Assembly (NCBI GenBank): GCA_964369545.1
Contig: CAYJFA010000006.1
Location: 1 to 64,000 of the forward strand
From: BNWE01 sp964369545
GTDB taxonomy: Bacteria; Pseudomonadota; Alphaproteobacteria; UBA3830
Direction of reading: 5' to 3'
Length of the DNA stretch: 64,000 bases
Part shown: positions 1-10,400 of the stretch, piece by piece
How the letters are laid out: the number at the start of each line of letters is the position of its first letter
Position numbering within the stretch: position 1 is the stretch's first letter
Program-made: the position numbers and the translations under genes
The notes under the pieces: generated by a model
What the model was told of the DNA's origin: nothing
What the model saw: only the letters and a program-made list of their open reading frames with translations
Database searches by the model: none

Positions 1-41
1 CTACGTCTTAAGACGTGGGAGAGTAGCACGTTGCCAGGCTT
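1..41 (+). rRNA. rrf: 5S rRNA, 3' end only
   Basis: The first ~41 bases match the 3' part of bacterial 5S rRNA: the GTGGGAGAGTAG block followed by TTGCCAGGCT, as at the end of alphaproteobacterial 5S genes. The 5' two thirds lie outside the window, so an rRNA operon probably ends here. The exact 3' end is estimated. Confidence 0.8.
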
Positions 42-199
42 AGTAAAATCAGTAAGAGTATTGTTATTTTTCTTGTATATTTTTGTTTTTTTCTAATCGA
101 ATTTTTTAATACATATTTCCGCTAATGTTTTTTTACTTAAACATTAGATAATTTATTCCATAACTTCAGTAATGCAAATAGCATAGTGAGAGTTTGTAG

Positions 200-835
200 A
201 TGAATTTTCATGTGAGAAAAAATAGATCTTCATCAGGAGGTGTTCTTGTAGAATTCGCACTAGCAATTACCTTGCTAGTAGCTATTTTATATTTCACAAT
301 TGATGTTCAGAGATATCAATTAATGAAAACAAGGATGAAAAATGCATCGTATTATGCTTGTAGCATGATACAAAACACTTCTCAAGTTCGTGCAAATAAG
401 ACAATTACTAAACGGGATCTAAAAATTATTTCGGCATCCTCATTCATGAATTATTTTAATGGACTACGGCAATTTGTTCCATAAGATTTACTATGGCTTA
501 ACATTCCTTTTGCATATAAAAGGAATGCCTAATGGCAAGGCAAGTGTTATATGGATGTGGGACTCAAATACTCCAACTCAACCACTTATAAATTCTACTT
601 CTACTTTTCATATCACAGTAAATGTATATTCTTCTTCAACTTTGAATGTAAAACAAATGTCAATCCCACTGACATACATAAAGATTTAGTAATACAAGAG
701 GGAGAAATAAAAATTATTTTACAACAGGTTATTAACTATAACCTTAGTGGCAATAAAGTTGGTTTTTATTTATTGAATCCAATTGGAAGAGGTTATAAAC
801 AGATATTGTTATTTTCATACTGTTACGATTTTTAA
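200..835 (+). pseudogene. TadE-like pilus-assembly protein, frameshifted remnant
   Basis: The first part (200–484) encodes a charged start, then a GGVLVEFALAITLLVAILYF membrane segment typical of TadE/TadG-like pseudopilins (residues ~14–33). This frame stops at 484. Sensible coding continues in another frame from about 459 to 689 (motif PNGKASVIWMWDSN) and then returns to the first frame (EGEIKIILQQ, KVGFYLLNP) up to the stop at 835. Two compensating frameshifts, near 440–485 and 600–690, explain this best. TadE-like proteins are inner-membrane minor pilins of the tight-adherence (Flp) system; a large TadG-like gene lies 3.7 kb away on the other strand. A short palindrome follows at 834–850. 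Alternatively these could be three unrelated small ORFs, but the continuity argues against that. Confidence 0.6.
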
Positions 836-850
836 ACCTAAGCTAGGTTT
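834..850 (+). terminator. short hairpin after the tadE-like remnant
   Basis: AAACCTA–AGC–TAGGTTT forms a perfect 7-bp stem with a 3-base loop overlapping the last codon, followed by ATTTTC. The T-run is weak, so it may be only a partial terminator. Confidence 0.35.
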
Positions 851-1011
851 ATTTTCGGAGACTCCTCCAAATTAATTGTTTTTCAGCAAGTTATGCAATT
901 GAAACGTGCGATATCTCAAAAAGACTTTTTTCAGGCATTTAGATCTATTTAACCAATTATTCACAAACTAAATGTTATCATGCACGATAGGTATGACATT
1001 TGGTTTTTGTA

Positions 1012-2298
1012 ATGCGTGTGATTGTAATTGGTGAAACTCTCGAAGATTATTTATATGAAATTCTTAGATCGACGGAAAAATTCGGTTGTAATAATTTGTT
1101 TTTCAAAAAAAGTTTGGATACAAATATAATTGCTACAGATATTTTTGTGATTGATAGTAATATAAGAAATATATTGCCGAAAGATCTTAAAAACACAGTA
1201 ATTTCAATAATTTTTTGCAATGATTATACAAAAATTTTTGAAAATGAATTCAATGTAAATTTTACATCTATTAGATCTATAGAAGAAATTATCGAAAAAA
1301 CAATGGATTTTTGCGATTTGCCGATCGCTATTGATCAAGCGACTATGAACATTTTTAGAACTGCGGAAAAAATTGCTTCAACTGATGCTACGGTTTTGAT
1401 AACTGGGGAAACTGGTACCGGTAAGGAAATATTAGCAAAATATATTCATAAATTCAGCAATAGATCAAATAAAAAATTTGTTGCCATAAATTGCGCTGCT
1501 ATTCCAGAAGCATTACTTGAATCTGAATTGTTTGGATATGAGCGAGGCGCTTTTACAAACGCTGTTCAAAAACGAATAGGAAAATTTGAAGAAGCGCATC
1601 TCGGCACAATCTTATTGGATGAAATAAGTGAAATGTCATTGCATTTACAAGCAAAGCTTCTACGTGTAATTCAAGAAAAGGAATTTTCGCGTTTAGGGGG
1701 GAATTCACAAGTCAAAGTTGATGTTCGTATTATTGCTACAAGTAACAGGAATTTGCGTAAAGCAGTATCAGATGGACTTTTTCGTGAAGATTTATTTTAT
1801 AGATTAAATGTAATACCGTTAGAAATTCCGAATTTATCTGAAAGACCGCTTGATATAATACCTCTTGCAATTTTTTTCTGTAAAAAATACTCGCATTCAC
1901 AAAAGAAGCTATCTGCAAAAATGCTGCATCTTATAAAAAATCATAAATGGCATGGAAATATTCGTGAATTAGAAAATTTTGTACATCGTGCGGTTTTGTA
2001 TTCTTCTGAAAAAATTATAGATATAGATAGTATTGAATTTGAGACGTTTATGCGTGATTTTGATATCAATTCTCATCAAGAAAACAATGTAGTTTTTATC
2101 GAAGATGCTCAACCACAGAATGATTCTCAAAAAACTCTTGCGCAAATAGAAAAAGAAACTATTTTAAGTGCATTAGAAAAATTTAATGGCAATAAAAATT
2201 TGGTATCCAAAGCATTGGATATCCCGATTAGAACTTTGAGATATAAATTAAACTCTTATAAAACACCTGAAGAATTTCCTATAAAAAAAGTAATCTAA
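1012..2298 (+). CDS. sigma-54-dependent transcriptional activator, FlbD-like
   Basis: A 428-residue activator with three parts. Residues 1–~100 form a divergent receiver-like domain. An AAA+ sigma-54 interaction domain follows, with Walker A GETGTGKE near residue 132, Walker B ILLDEIS, and WHGNIRELENFVHRAVL. The C-terminal Fis-type helix-turn-helix (RTLRYKLNSY) lies around 385–420. The domain order and the phrase RIGKFEEAHLGTILLDEISE resemble FlbD, which in Caulobacter turns on late flagellar genes; no flagellar gene is in this window. The sigma-54 contact loop reads GAFTNA rather than GAFTGA. The start is uncertain: ATG at 1012 fits the family N-terminus, while an in-frame TTG at 1000 has an AGGT eight bases upstream. 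The target genes are unknown. Confidence 0.85.
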   Translation: MRVIVIGETLEDYLYEILRSTEKFGCNNLFFKKSLDTNIIATDIFVIDSNIRNILPKDLKNTVISIIFCNDYTKIFENEFNVNFTSIRSIEEIIEKTMDFCDLPIAIDQATMNIFRTAEKIASTDATVLITGETGTGKEILAKYIHKFSNRSNKKFVAINCAAIPEALLESELFGYERGAFTNAVQKRIGKFEEAHLGTILLDEISEMSLHLQAKLLRVIQEKEFSRLGGNSQVKVDVRIIATSNRNLRKAVSDGLFREDLFYRLNVIPLEIPNLSERPLDIIPLAIFFCKKYSHSQKKLSAKMLHLIKNHKWHGNIRELENFVHRAVLYSSEKIIDIDSIEFETFMRDFDINSHQENNVVFIEDAQPQNDSQKTLAQIEKETILSALEKFNGNKNLVSKALDIPIRTLRYKLNSYKTPEEFPIKKVI

Positions 2299-2357
2299 TT
2301 GCTGGAAAAATTATAGAAATTCTGGCATAAATTTCTTTAGATATCTAAGGAAATTAC

Positions 2358-3035
2358 ATGACATTGAGTTGGTATGCTTCGAATAATATTAATATAGAGG
2401 ACAGCATTGGCATTGATGAAGTCGGCAGAGGACCGCTTGCTGGGCCAGTGATATCATCTGCTGTTTGGATATGTTCAAATCTTGCTAGATTTTTAGAAGA
2501 AAATAGTCGTGCATTGCCGGTTCGAGATTCAAAAAAAATGACGATTTTACAGAGGTCAAAAGTTGTGAATTGGATAAATCAGCAGTCCCACAATTCGATC
2601 CACTATTCCATTGGTTTTGCGTCGGTAGAAGAAATAGATGAATTGAATATTTTGAGAGCATCATTACTTTCTATGAAAAGAGCTTACAACTCACTTGGTA
2701 TTAAGAAAAATAATATACTTATTGATGGAAATATTGCTCCAAATTTTGATGATTGCAATGAAATTGATGTTAAAACAATCATAGGAGGTGATTCGAAAGT
2801 TTTATCGATATCCTTAGCATCGATTATCGCTAAAGAATATAGAGACAGTCATATGCGAAAACTTGCGAAAGATTTTCCACAATATCAATGGAACACCAAC
2901 ATGGGATATGGATCAAAAGCGCACCTGGAAGCTATATCTAATTTTGGTATTACATGCCATCATAGAAAGTCGTTTTCGCCGATTTCTAATATCCTGTTAA
3001 AATACGACCTATTAGCTGAGAAGTTGTCGGGATGA
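2358..3035 (+). CDS. rnhB: ribonuclease HII
   Basis: Cuts the RNA strand of RNA–DNA hybrids and removes single ribonucleotides from DNA. The 225-residue length is normal. The catalytic acids are visible: Asp20–Glu21 in GIDEVGRGPLAGP, Asp123 in ILIDGN and Asp145 in GGDSKVLSISLASI, the last followed by the family's AKEYRD stretch. It starts 59 bases after the FlbD-like gene on the same strand. Its 3' end overlaps the convergent flavoenzyme gene by 50 bases, so the two transcripts are antisense to each other there. Confidence 0.95.
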   Translation: MTLSWYASNNINIEDSIGIDEVGRGPLAGPVISSAVWICSNLARFLEENSRALPVRDSKKMTILQRSKVVNWINQQSHNSIHYSIGFASVEEIDELNILRASLLSMKRAYNSLGIKKNNILIDGNIAPNFDDCNEIDVKTIIGGDSKVLSISLASIIAKEYRDSHMRKLAKDFPQYQWNTNMGYGSKAHLEAISNFGITCHHRKSFSPISNILLKYDLLAEKLSG

Positions 3036-4362
3036 AATTATTAGCATAAAAAGGATCTTGCGCAAATCTATATGCCATATGCCCTGCAAATAGCAAGTTA
3101 TTTTCGATATTCCCATCATGAGCTATATCTTGCAGTGTTTTTTGGATGCAGAATGTGCGCGGATCAGGTATTTTCCCGGTTGATCCTTGATGCTGACACC
3201 AGCTGCTAAAGCGGCATGCACTCAAGCAACCGCAGCAATCTCTTTGATCCATTAAAATTTGTTTTGCCTGTTCTGGAGTGACAAAAATTACTGTATTATC
3301 AGGTGTTTTTATGGCCTCTGAAAACCCTTCTTCTCTCCATTTTTTTATATTTTCTTCTTGCTTAGGATCTATTCCAACTTCTTTTCCAAATAGAGATACC
3401 TTTAAAGATGATGATTCTATTATTTCTACTTGCCGACTTTGTCGTTCCAGCAAATCAGACAACATTCTATTGTTGATTGCAGATGAAAAAAACCCAGTAG
3501 GGCTTAGTTTGGTAAGTTTAATATCTCCAGGTTTTAACAACATTAGTTTTTGATGCCATAACTTAGCAACAGGACATTCGGTTGTAAGAATAGATCTTGT
3601 TCCAAATTGGAATGCGATTAATCCAAGTTCTTTATTGTCAATATAATCTTCCCATTCAGAAAGCCACCATACGCCTCCAGCAATAATTATTGGAATATTT
3701 TGAAGATTAAAGCTGTTCATCGTTTTTCGTAATTCTACCAGCCTTAAATATGGATTGGCTGGTTTTTCAGGATTTTCTGCGTTTGATAGTCCGTTATGTC
3801 CCCCTGCCAGCCAGGGATCTTCGTAAACTACTCCACCCAAAAAATCATGAAATTTCCTAAATGATCTTCTATATAAAGCAGATAATGCTCTAGCAGAAGA
3901 AACAATCGGATAATAATAAACTCCAAATTTTGATGTGATTTCTGCTACGTTATATGGCATTCCAGCGCCACAGACAACTCCATGAACACAATCTTTCGTG
4001 CTTTCGAGAATTCTTTCGATTATTTCTTCGCATCCGCCCATTTCCCATAGCACATTCATATGGATGCGGCCTTTTCCATTCGATCTTTCTCGTGCAATTT
4101 TTGCTTGCGCGATTCCTCCAGCAACTGCGTATTCTATTAATTTTCTATAGCGTTCAGCTCGATTTTTCTCGTTATAAATTTGAGGAATTATATTTCCATT
4201 TTCATCATATGAGTCGGCATTTACAGCAGAAAATGTTCCCACGCCACCGACTGCAGCCCAAGCTCCGCAAGTTTCTCCATTTGAAATAGATATGCCCTTT
4301 CCACCCTCTACTAGAGGCAACACATCGCTTCCGGAAAATCTCTGTAATTTTACATTAACCAC
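2986..4362 (-). CDS. nitronate monooxygenase / 2-nitropropane dioxygenase-family flavoenzyme
   Basis: A 458-residue TIM-barrel flavoprotein of the NMO/FabK-like superfamily, seen from the glycine-rich GISISNGETCGAWAAVGGVG start, VVCGAGMPYNVAE, and the FMN phosphate-binding PIIIAGGVWW and IAFQFGTRS segments. Family members oxidise nitronates or act as NAD(P)H:flavin-linked reductases; the substrate cannot be told here. A cysteine-rich stretch near the C-terminus (DCCGCLSACRFSSWC) is reminiscent of a metal or Fe–S site and is not part of the usual short NMO. The start is GTG with AAGGA about eight bases upstream; no ATG fits this frame nearby. It lies downstream of the giant TadG-like gene on the same strand and overlaps rnhB convergently. 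Confidence 0.8.
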   Translation of the reverse strand: MVNVKLQRFSGSDVLPLVEGGKGISISNGETCGAWAAVGGVGTFSAVNADSYDENGNIIPQIYNEKNRAERYRKLIEYAVAGGIAQAKIARERSNGKGRIHMNVLWEMGGCEEIIERILESTKDCVHGVVCGAGMPYNVAEITSKFGVYYYPIVSSARALSALYRRSFRKFHDFLGGVVYEDPWLAGGHNGLSNAENPEKPANPYLRLVELRKTMNSFNLQNIPIIIAGGVWWLSEWEDYIDNKELGLIAFQFGTRSILTTECPVAKLWHQKLMLLKPGDIKLTKLSPTGFFSSAINNRMLSDLLERQSRQVEIIESSSLKVSLFGKEVGIDPKQEENIKKWREEGFSEAIKTPDNTVIFVTPEQAKQILMDQRDCCGCLSACRFSSWCQHQGSTGKIPDPRTFCIQKTLQDIAHDGNIENNLLFAGHMAYRFAQDPFYANNFIPTTSQLIGRILTGY

Positions 4363-4416
4363 TTAAATTCCTTAATTAGAAACAATACATAGTACTATTA
4401 CATGATATAAGATCAA

Positions 4417-4430
4417 CCATCTTTCGATGG
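4417..4430 (-). other. GNRA-capped hairpin between two minus-strand genes
   Basis: On the minus strand the sequence is CCATC–GAAA–GATGG, a perfect 5-bp stem with a GAAA tetraloop, in the 131-base gap between the TadG-like gene and the flavoenzyme gene. No U-run follows, so it may be an RNA-stabilising hairpin or an attenuator rather than a full terminator. Confidence 0.3.
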
Positions 4431-4493
4431 ATTATAAAAAAAATATTAATGAATTACAAATACAGATAATTTTAATTATTTTAACATATAAAA

Positions 4494-7400
4494 TTATTGG
4501 ATTTCATCGATACATTTTGCATCTTCGTATTTTGCAAATTCTTTTATATCTTCAGCTATTTCATTTAACGCTTTTTTCAAATCTGTTTCGCTATCAGCAT
4601 TGTATATGTATTTGCCGCCTAAATGCATTCCTAAGAAAGTACTGGGAGACGCGCATTCTTCTATTTCTGAGTAATCGTGATTGCGTGTTTTTTGGTTGTT
4701 TCCATAGTATGGAACGCTGTAGTATTGTTTTTGCGCCCTGTATTTTATTACATAAACTCGTACATTGCTATTACCACCATAATCACTTTTTAATTTTGTA
4801 CACGCATCTTTCACTACATATTTTAGTGCGTTTGCTTGATCATAAACATCTCTACTATCTGTTTTTGCAGTTGCAGGATCCTGCCATTTGTATTTATAAA
4901 AAGATCCTTCTCCTAGAGAAAGACTCTGCTGACCAAAAAGCAATACAGCATTCATTGGGTATGAAAACTCACACATTGTGAGATTAGTTGATGCAGACGT
5001 GCTGCTGGTCATTATATAATTATATGTGGTATTTCTCCAAAAAGGAAAGAATTTTCTTATAGCACCTAGTGCATACGTTTCATATTTTATCATTCCTCCT
5101 ATAAAGGTTTGCTTTCCAATATTTGTGTTATCAGAACCTATAAAAGTTCCGGTGTCTTCAATTAAAAGGTTTGCATCACCAGGATAGTTAGGAATATACA
5201 TTCTTGTGCCTGCGCGATCTTTTGTATTAACTAATGTGGAGCTATCTGTAAGTTTTTGATACGCATTTCCTTCAATTTTTAGGTTATCAGGGTGTTTGGT
5301 ATCGTCAGATCCTCCGCTCCACGGAACTGTTCCAGTAGCGCCATCAACCATTCTTGTGTGAGCGGATAGTTCAGGATGTGCTAATTCATCACTCATTATT
5401 TCAACAGTATTAATAACAGCATTTGATAATTCTATTTTTATTTGATAAGTGTTTGTTGCGGAATCAATGAGTTTATATTTATACGTATATGAGTCGATAT
5501 ATATGGCTTTTTCCGCAACCTTATATTTTGCGTTGCCATTTTCATCTGTTGCTATTTTATCTGTAATATTACCTTTTGAATCAACTTCATATACTTGAAT
5601 AGGATTACCGGATGTATCAATTTCATTGTATGTATCAAATTCGAATTTTTCTGTTACTCCACCGACGCCCTCTAGTTTTTCTATGTATGCATATGGCTTG
5701 GGTGCACCTGTTGCGGTGATTGATATGTCTCCTGTGCCACAAAATCCAACAGTGCCACTTATACTAAAAGTTGTAACGTCAGATTTTATGTCCGTAGTTT
5801 CGATTCTTGTTACTTGATTATCTGGATCTATAATGGAAAGATTTCTTGACATAGTTTCAGTGTTTTTTGATTCTGATGTGTAAACATTTGTTCCACTATA
5901 TTCGGTTATAATAGCACCATTTTCAGATTTTTCAGATTTTTTACGTGTGAGATCCGGAGAAAAAACATCGCATGGTATTTTTAGCGGCTTGCTACCATCT
6001 TGCGTAAATTCCATATAATAAAATTTCTGCCCATTTAGATAACGTTTAGATTGAAATATAGCCAACATGTCTTCTTCTGATAACTTCATATCAGTAATTG
6101 CCAGCGAGTCTACGGTTTGAAGGGGAATTACAGTACCCGATATGTCTTTATAAGTATTCCAATATCCACTTTCTTCTGAATTATCTGTTGTTATTTTTTT
6201 GTAATTTATCGTTGCAGTATCATCTGTTGATATAGTGAAATAGCTTAAGTCGCCGTTGCTGTCACTATTAATATATGATTTACCATCGTCTAATGTAAAT
6301 ACTTCTTTGTTATTATAACCAGAGTCAGATGATATTTTGTAATCAAAGTATTTTCTTTCACTTGTGGTTGCCTGATTGCCCGTATCATCTTTTCCTAATA
6401 CCATAACATTTTCATAGTATCCAAGTTTAATTTTTATGAGATCTTTTTTTATATCGTTTAATTCATCTAAGGCAGAAATTAGTTTTAATTCTGCTGCAGC
6501 AAGTTCTTGATATTTTTCTTTTTGAGCGTCTATGAGTTCAAGAATAGATTTTTTTGCAATTGCGATATCATGTTTATTTACTTCTATTGTTACTTCGTTA
6601 TAAGACCAGTACTTATCAAACCACTTTCCTGCCCAAGAATCATAGTACTTGTATTGATCATTTGTACCGTGATTTTTCAGCCAGTTATTGCAATCATTAT
6701 AAACGTTATTGTCTAGGATATCTTGACTATTATAACTAAAAACACTATTGGATTTTGCGGCTTCTAGCAGACCATAAAGTGTATTTTTTGTGTTGTTATC
6801 ATTTTCAGTTCCCAGAGCATTATTTGCGATATCCAAAGCTCGTTGCTCATTTGTTGTATCTTGTGATAAGCTTTGAGCTTTTGATAATGCGAATTGCGCC
6901 GCGTTAACGTTCTTTAATCCTTGATAGAGATTAGTAAGAGCGGTTCTTATATTTTCCATTGCATTTGTAACCGGAGATCCTAGTTCTGATAGTTGATTTT
7001 CAAGATTTTCACTATTTATTTCAAAAAAATCTATATATTTTCTTACTAAAGTTACAGCACCATAAAGTGTATCGATTTCATTACCAGAATCATCTTTTAT
7101 TTTTACTATATTTCCCTCATATTCACCTGTAGAATTTATAGTAACATTGGAATTATCATTCTCATTACCTATCCGCTTTTCAATTTCATTAAACTTCTCT
7201 TCTGTAATTTTTTGATCTTCTGTAGGAAAAAATGGTTTGTTTAATATCCAACAAACACGTGCTGTTCCGGTAATTTTTTCGAGAAAACGCCATACTATTC
7301 TTCCTCTGGCATGACTGTAGCTTCCATCTTCGTTATCTTCACGTTTTGTAAAAATTAGATGGCTGTGAGAATCAGTGTTTTTCCCCTCAGCTATAGGTTC

Positions 7401-10400
7401 TCCAAGCGGTTCTTTTTGTATGCATTCGGAATCAAGGATGCTGACTCCTTCATCACTCCATTCATTTTGTCCGCCTTTCCATCTGATTTTTCTATTCGCT
7501 ACATCACATTCCATGGTAGTATTTTTAAGGATGTAGGAAAATTTATTAATTTTTGCTCCTTCATATGATGAACCGTCTGCTGCCATAGTAATGGTATCTG
7601 CTTTTATTAGTCCGGAAAATTCTTTCTTTTCTTCATAGGATATAGAATGTGTTTTAAAATTATCGTTCTTTACTGTGGTACCATCAGGAGATGAGAGCGT
7701 GATTTGACACTCTTCTTTAGGAGAAACAGTAATTTTAATTGGTGTTTGGCCGCCGATTGTCTTTATAGTATTACCACCGTTCCATTCGATTCTTGGTTTA
7801 GGAACATTATTTTCTGCCACCATTTTATCGACATTGTCATAATCAGGTTCTACACTAACAATCTTTGCTCCGTTTTCTAATTTTACGGTAATCTCAAAAA
7901 GATTTCCCCCTTCGCTCTGTTGATTAAAGTCGTAATCTTTGGATTGAACATATACGCTTCTAAGGTAAATATCTTCTCCACTTTCTTCTTTTGGCGTCCA
8001 ATTATCGATATCAAAATCAAATTTTTCTTCGGATTTATCAGGTTTTGTTAATGAAAAAGATGGTGTTTTATTCGGTAATGTTTTGACACTAACATCTATG
8101 TCTGCTGTTCCATAAAAATTTACAATTCCATTAGTAGTAATATTTTTATATTCGGACCGTTTTGATACATCTTCAGAAAGCATTGCATGATAAATCTTAT
8201 CACCAGTTTTAAATGGCGCTTCTTTTATAGCGGACTCTACACTTGCATTGAATTCTTGAATTGCGCGGATAATAGCAGGAAACATTATGTTGTTAATATA
8301 TATAACTCCAATTTTAACAACATGAATTATAGCAGGTATTATGAGAAGATATTCCCACCAAGCAAGTCTTGATCTGAACGTAGTTTCAGGATTGTTTGGC
8401 TTTGCTGGTAATACAGGAGGTTGTGGATCTGCAGAATAAAAGTCGTCGTATTGATATACATTTACAGATTTTTTTGATGATAAATTAATATTATTTATTT
8501 TTGCAAGAGTTGTTTTTAAACCTATATTCGTGCCTGCTCCTCCAGGAGCTTTAGTAGAAGAATTATCAAAGTTATATTTTAACTCTGTATTATTAGTATG
8601 ATTAATTGCAGCATTACCGGTGAATAATTCTGGTAATGTAAACGTGATTTTTCCCAGCTGATATTCTTGATAATCCGCTTGCGTGGATTTTTTATCATAT
8701 TCGTAATAATAATAGCTTTTGCACTTATCAGTGTATGAAAAAATCCACCAACCATGCTTATCTGTTATTACTTTTTCTTTTTGAGCTAATGCCCAATAAT
8801 ATTCAGTTCGATATTTTTTGATCCCGGTCATACGTATGTTTAGATAATCGTTTCCTGTATATGTGGAAGTTGGTAAAACAGTCAATCCTTCGTCATACCA
8901 GCCGCTACTACCGCCTTTCCAACGGATTTTCCTATTAGAGATTGTGTATGACATGGATGTATTGTTTAGAGAATATGAAAATTTATTTTTTATCTGTTTA
9001 CTGCCGACAGGAGAAGTAGCGTTCCCTTGATTACTTTTGAATTTAAATGTCTTTTCTTCTTTTCCATAGGGTATTTTATATGTACCGCTATATTCATTTG
9101 CTCCTGCTGATGAATATGGTGAGAGTTTTATTGTTGCTTCTGGAGCTTGAACCTTCATAGTAAATGGAACCTTTCCATTATATGAATGTATAACGTTTGT
9201 TCCGCTTGTCCATTCTAGCCTTGGAGGTTGTATTGCGTTCGTTAACTCTCCAGATATTAGTTTTACACGGGCTCCGCATGAAATAGCAACATACCATTCA
9301 TTTCCATTTTTTTTTGTGATTTTATTAGATTCTACATATATTGTTTTTCTACCAATGATTTGGTGCTGGATTCCATTACATTCTACTATTGTGTGAGACG
9401 ATGTTCCTTGTGTTGTAGATTCTACAATAACCTTCAATAACGCTTTTTCTGGAAAATAAAAGTTCCCTGTTGCGGCAGCTCCATTTCCTTTGGCAGCAAC
9501 TCCAGTAAATCTTAGAATTCTTTTATATCCTGTAATCGTTCCGGTGTATTGTTTGTCATCACCGTAATATAAATTGTTATTATACGGTATTGTAAAGTCT
9601 ATTTTATCGGATTCTATTCCAGAAAATTCAGCATAATCATTATTGAAGCCGAGATATGTCAATTCTCCCGGCTCGAAATAGTCGGGTTTGTTAACGACTA
9701 AAATGAGCACTTTTTTCCGTCCAGGCGATGTCTTTTTTTCTTGTGATATTTTTTTAATATCACCTGTTATATCAGTGCTTCCATCTGTCCATTCGGCCAG
9801 AAGGTTATTTGCCCAAGTGATTGGTATGAATGTAAAATTACTTACATTTTTAGTATCATAAAATGGATAGAGTGACCCTAATATTTCATAAATTCTCTGA
9901 ACATTAGGAGTAAGTTCAATGATATAATATGGATTAGGGAGGAAAAAGGGGCTGTCCTGTTCGCATTTCATTCCCAATAAATTAGCGTATCCTCCATAGC
10001 AGGGATTCATATTCATTTTAAGAAATTTATTTGCTAATGCAGAAGATGGTTCTAAGGGCTCATTTATTGTTCCCATCGAAGAAGATTTGTTTACGGAACT
10101 TTCTGGATCTTCGTTTGATAAAATAGATCCAGTGTAAATATAATTTCCGCCGTATGAGATTTTGTTTCCCAATAATTCACCGCTTGTTTTTGTTGTATCT
10201 CTTTCGCGGCTTTGCAATCCCATACGAAACATGATTGGAAAACCGGTTAACGTTGTTCCCCAAGTATAAGAAGCTGTTAAGATTTGCTTATCAGCGGCCG
10301 TGGTTGAGCCATGTAGTTTTTCCCCAGCTAGGCCACTTGTTCCATATAAAATGGACATTCTAAAGGATGGCTTGCATTTGCGTGGAAATTTACTGATATC

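Noticed and set aside
4427..4981. Plus-strand ORF of 184 residues rich in Leu, His and Tyr
   Set aside because: Overlaps the C-terminus of the TadG-like gene; composition is that of an antisense shadow.
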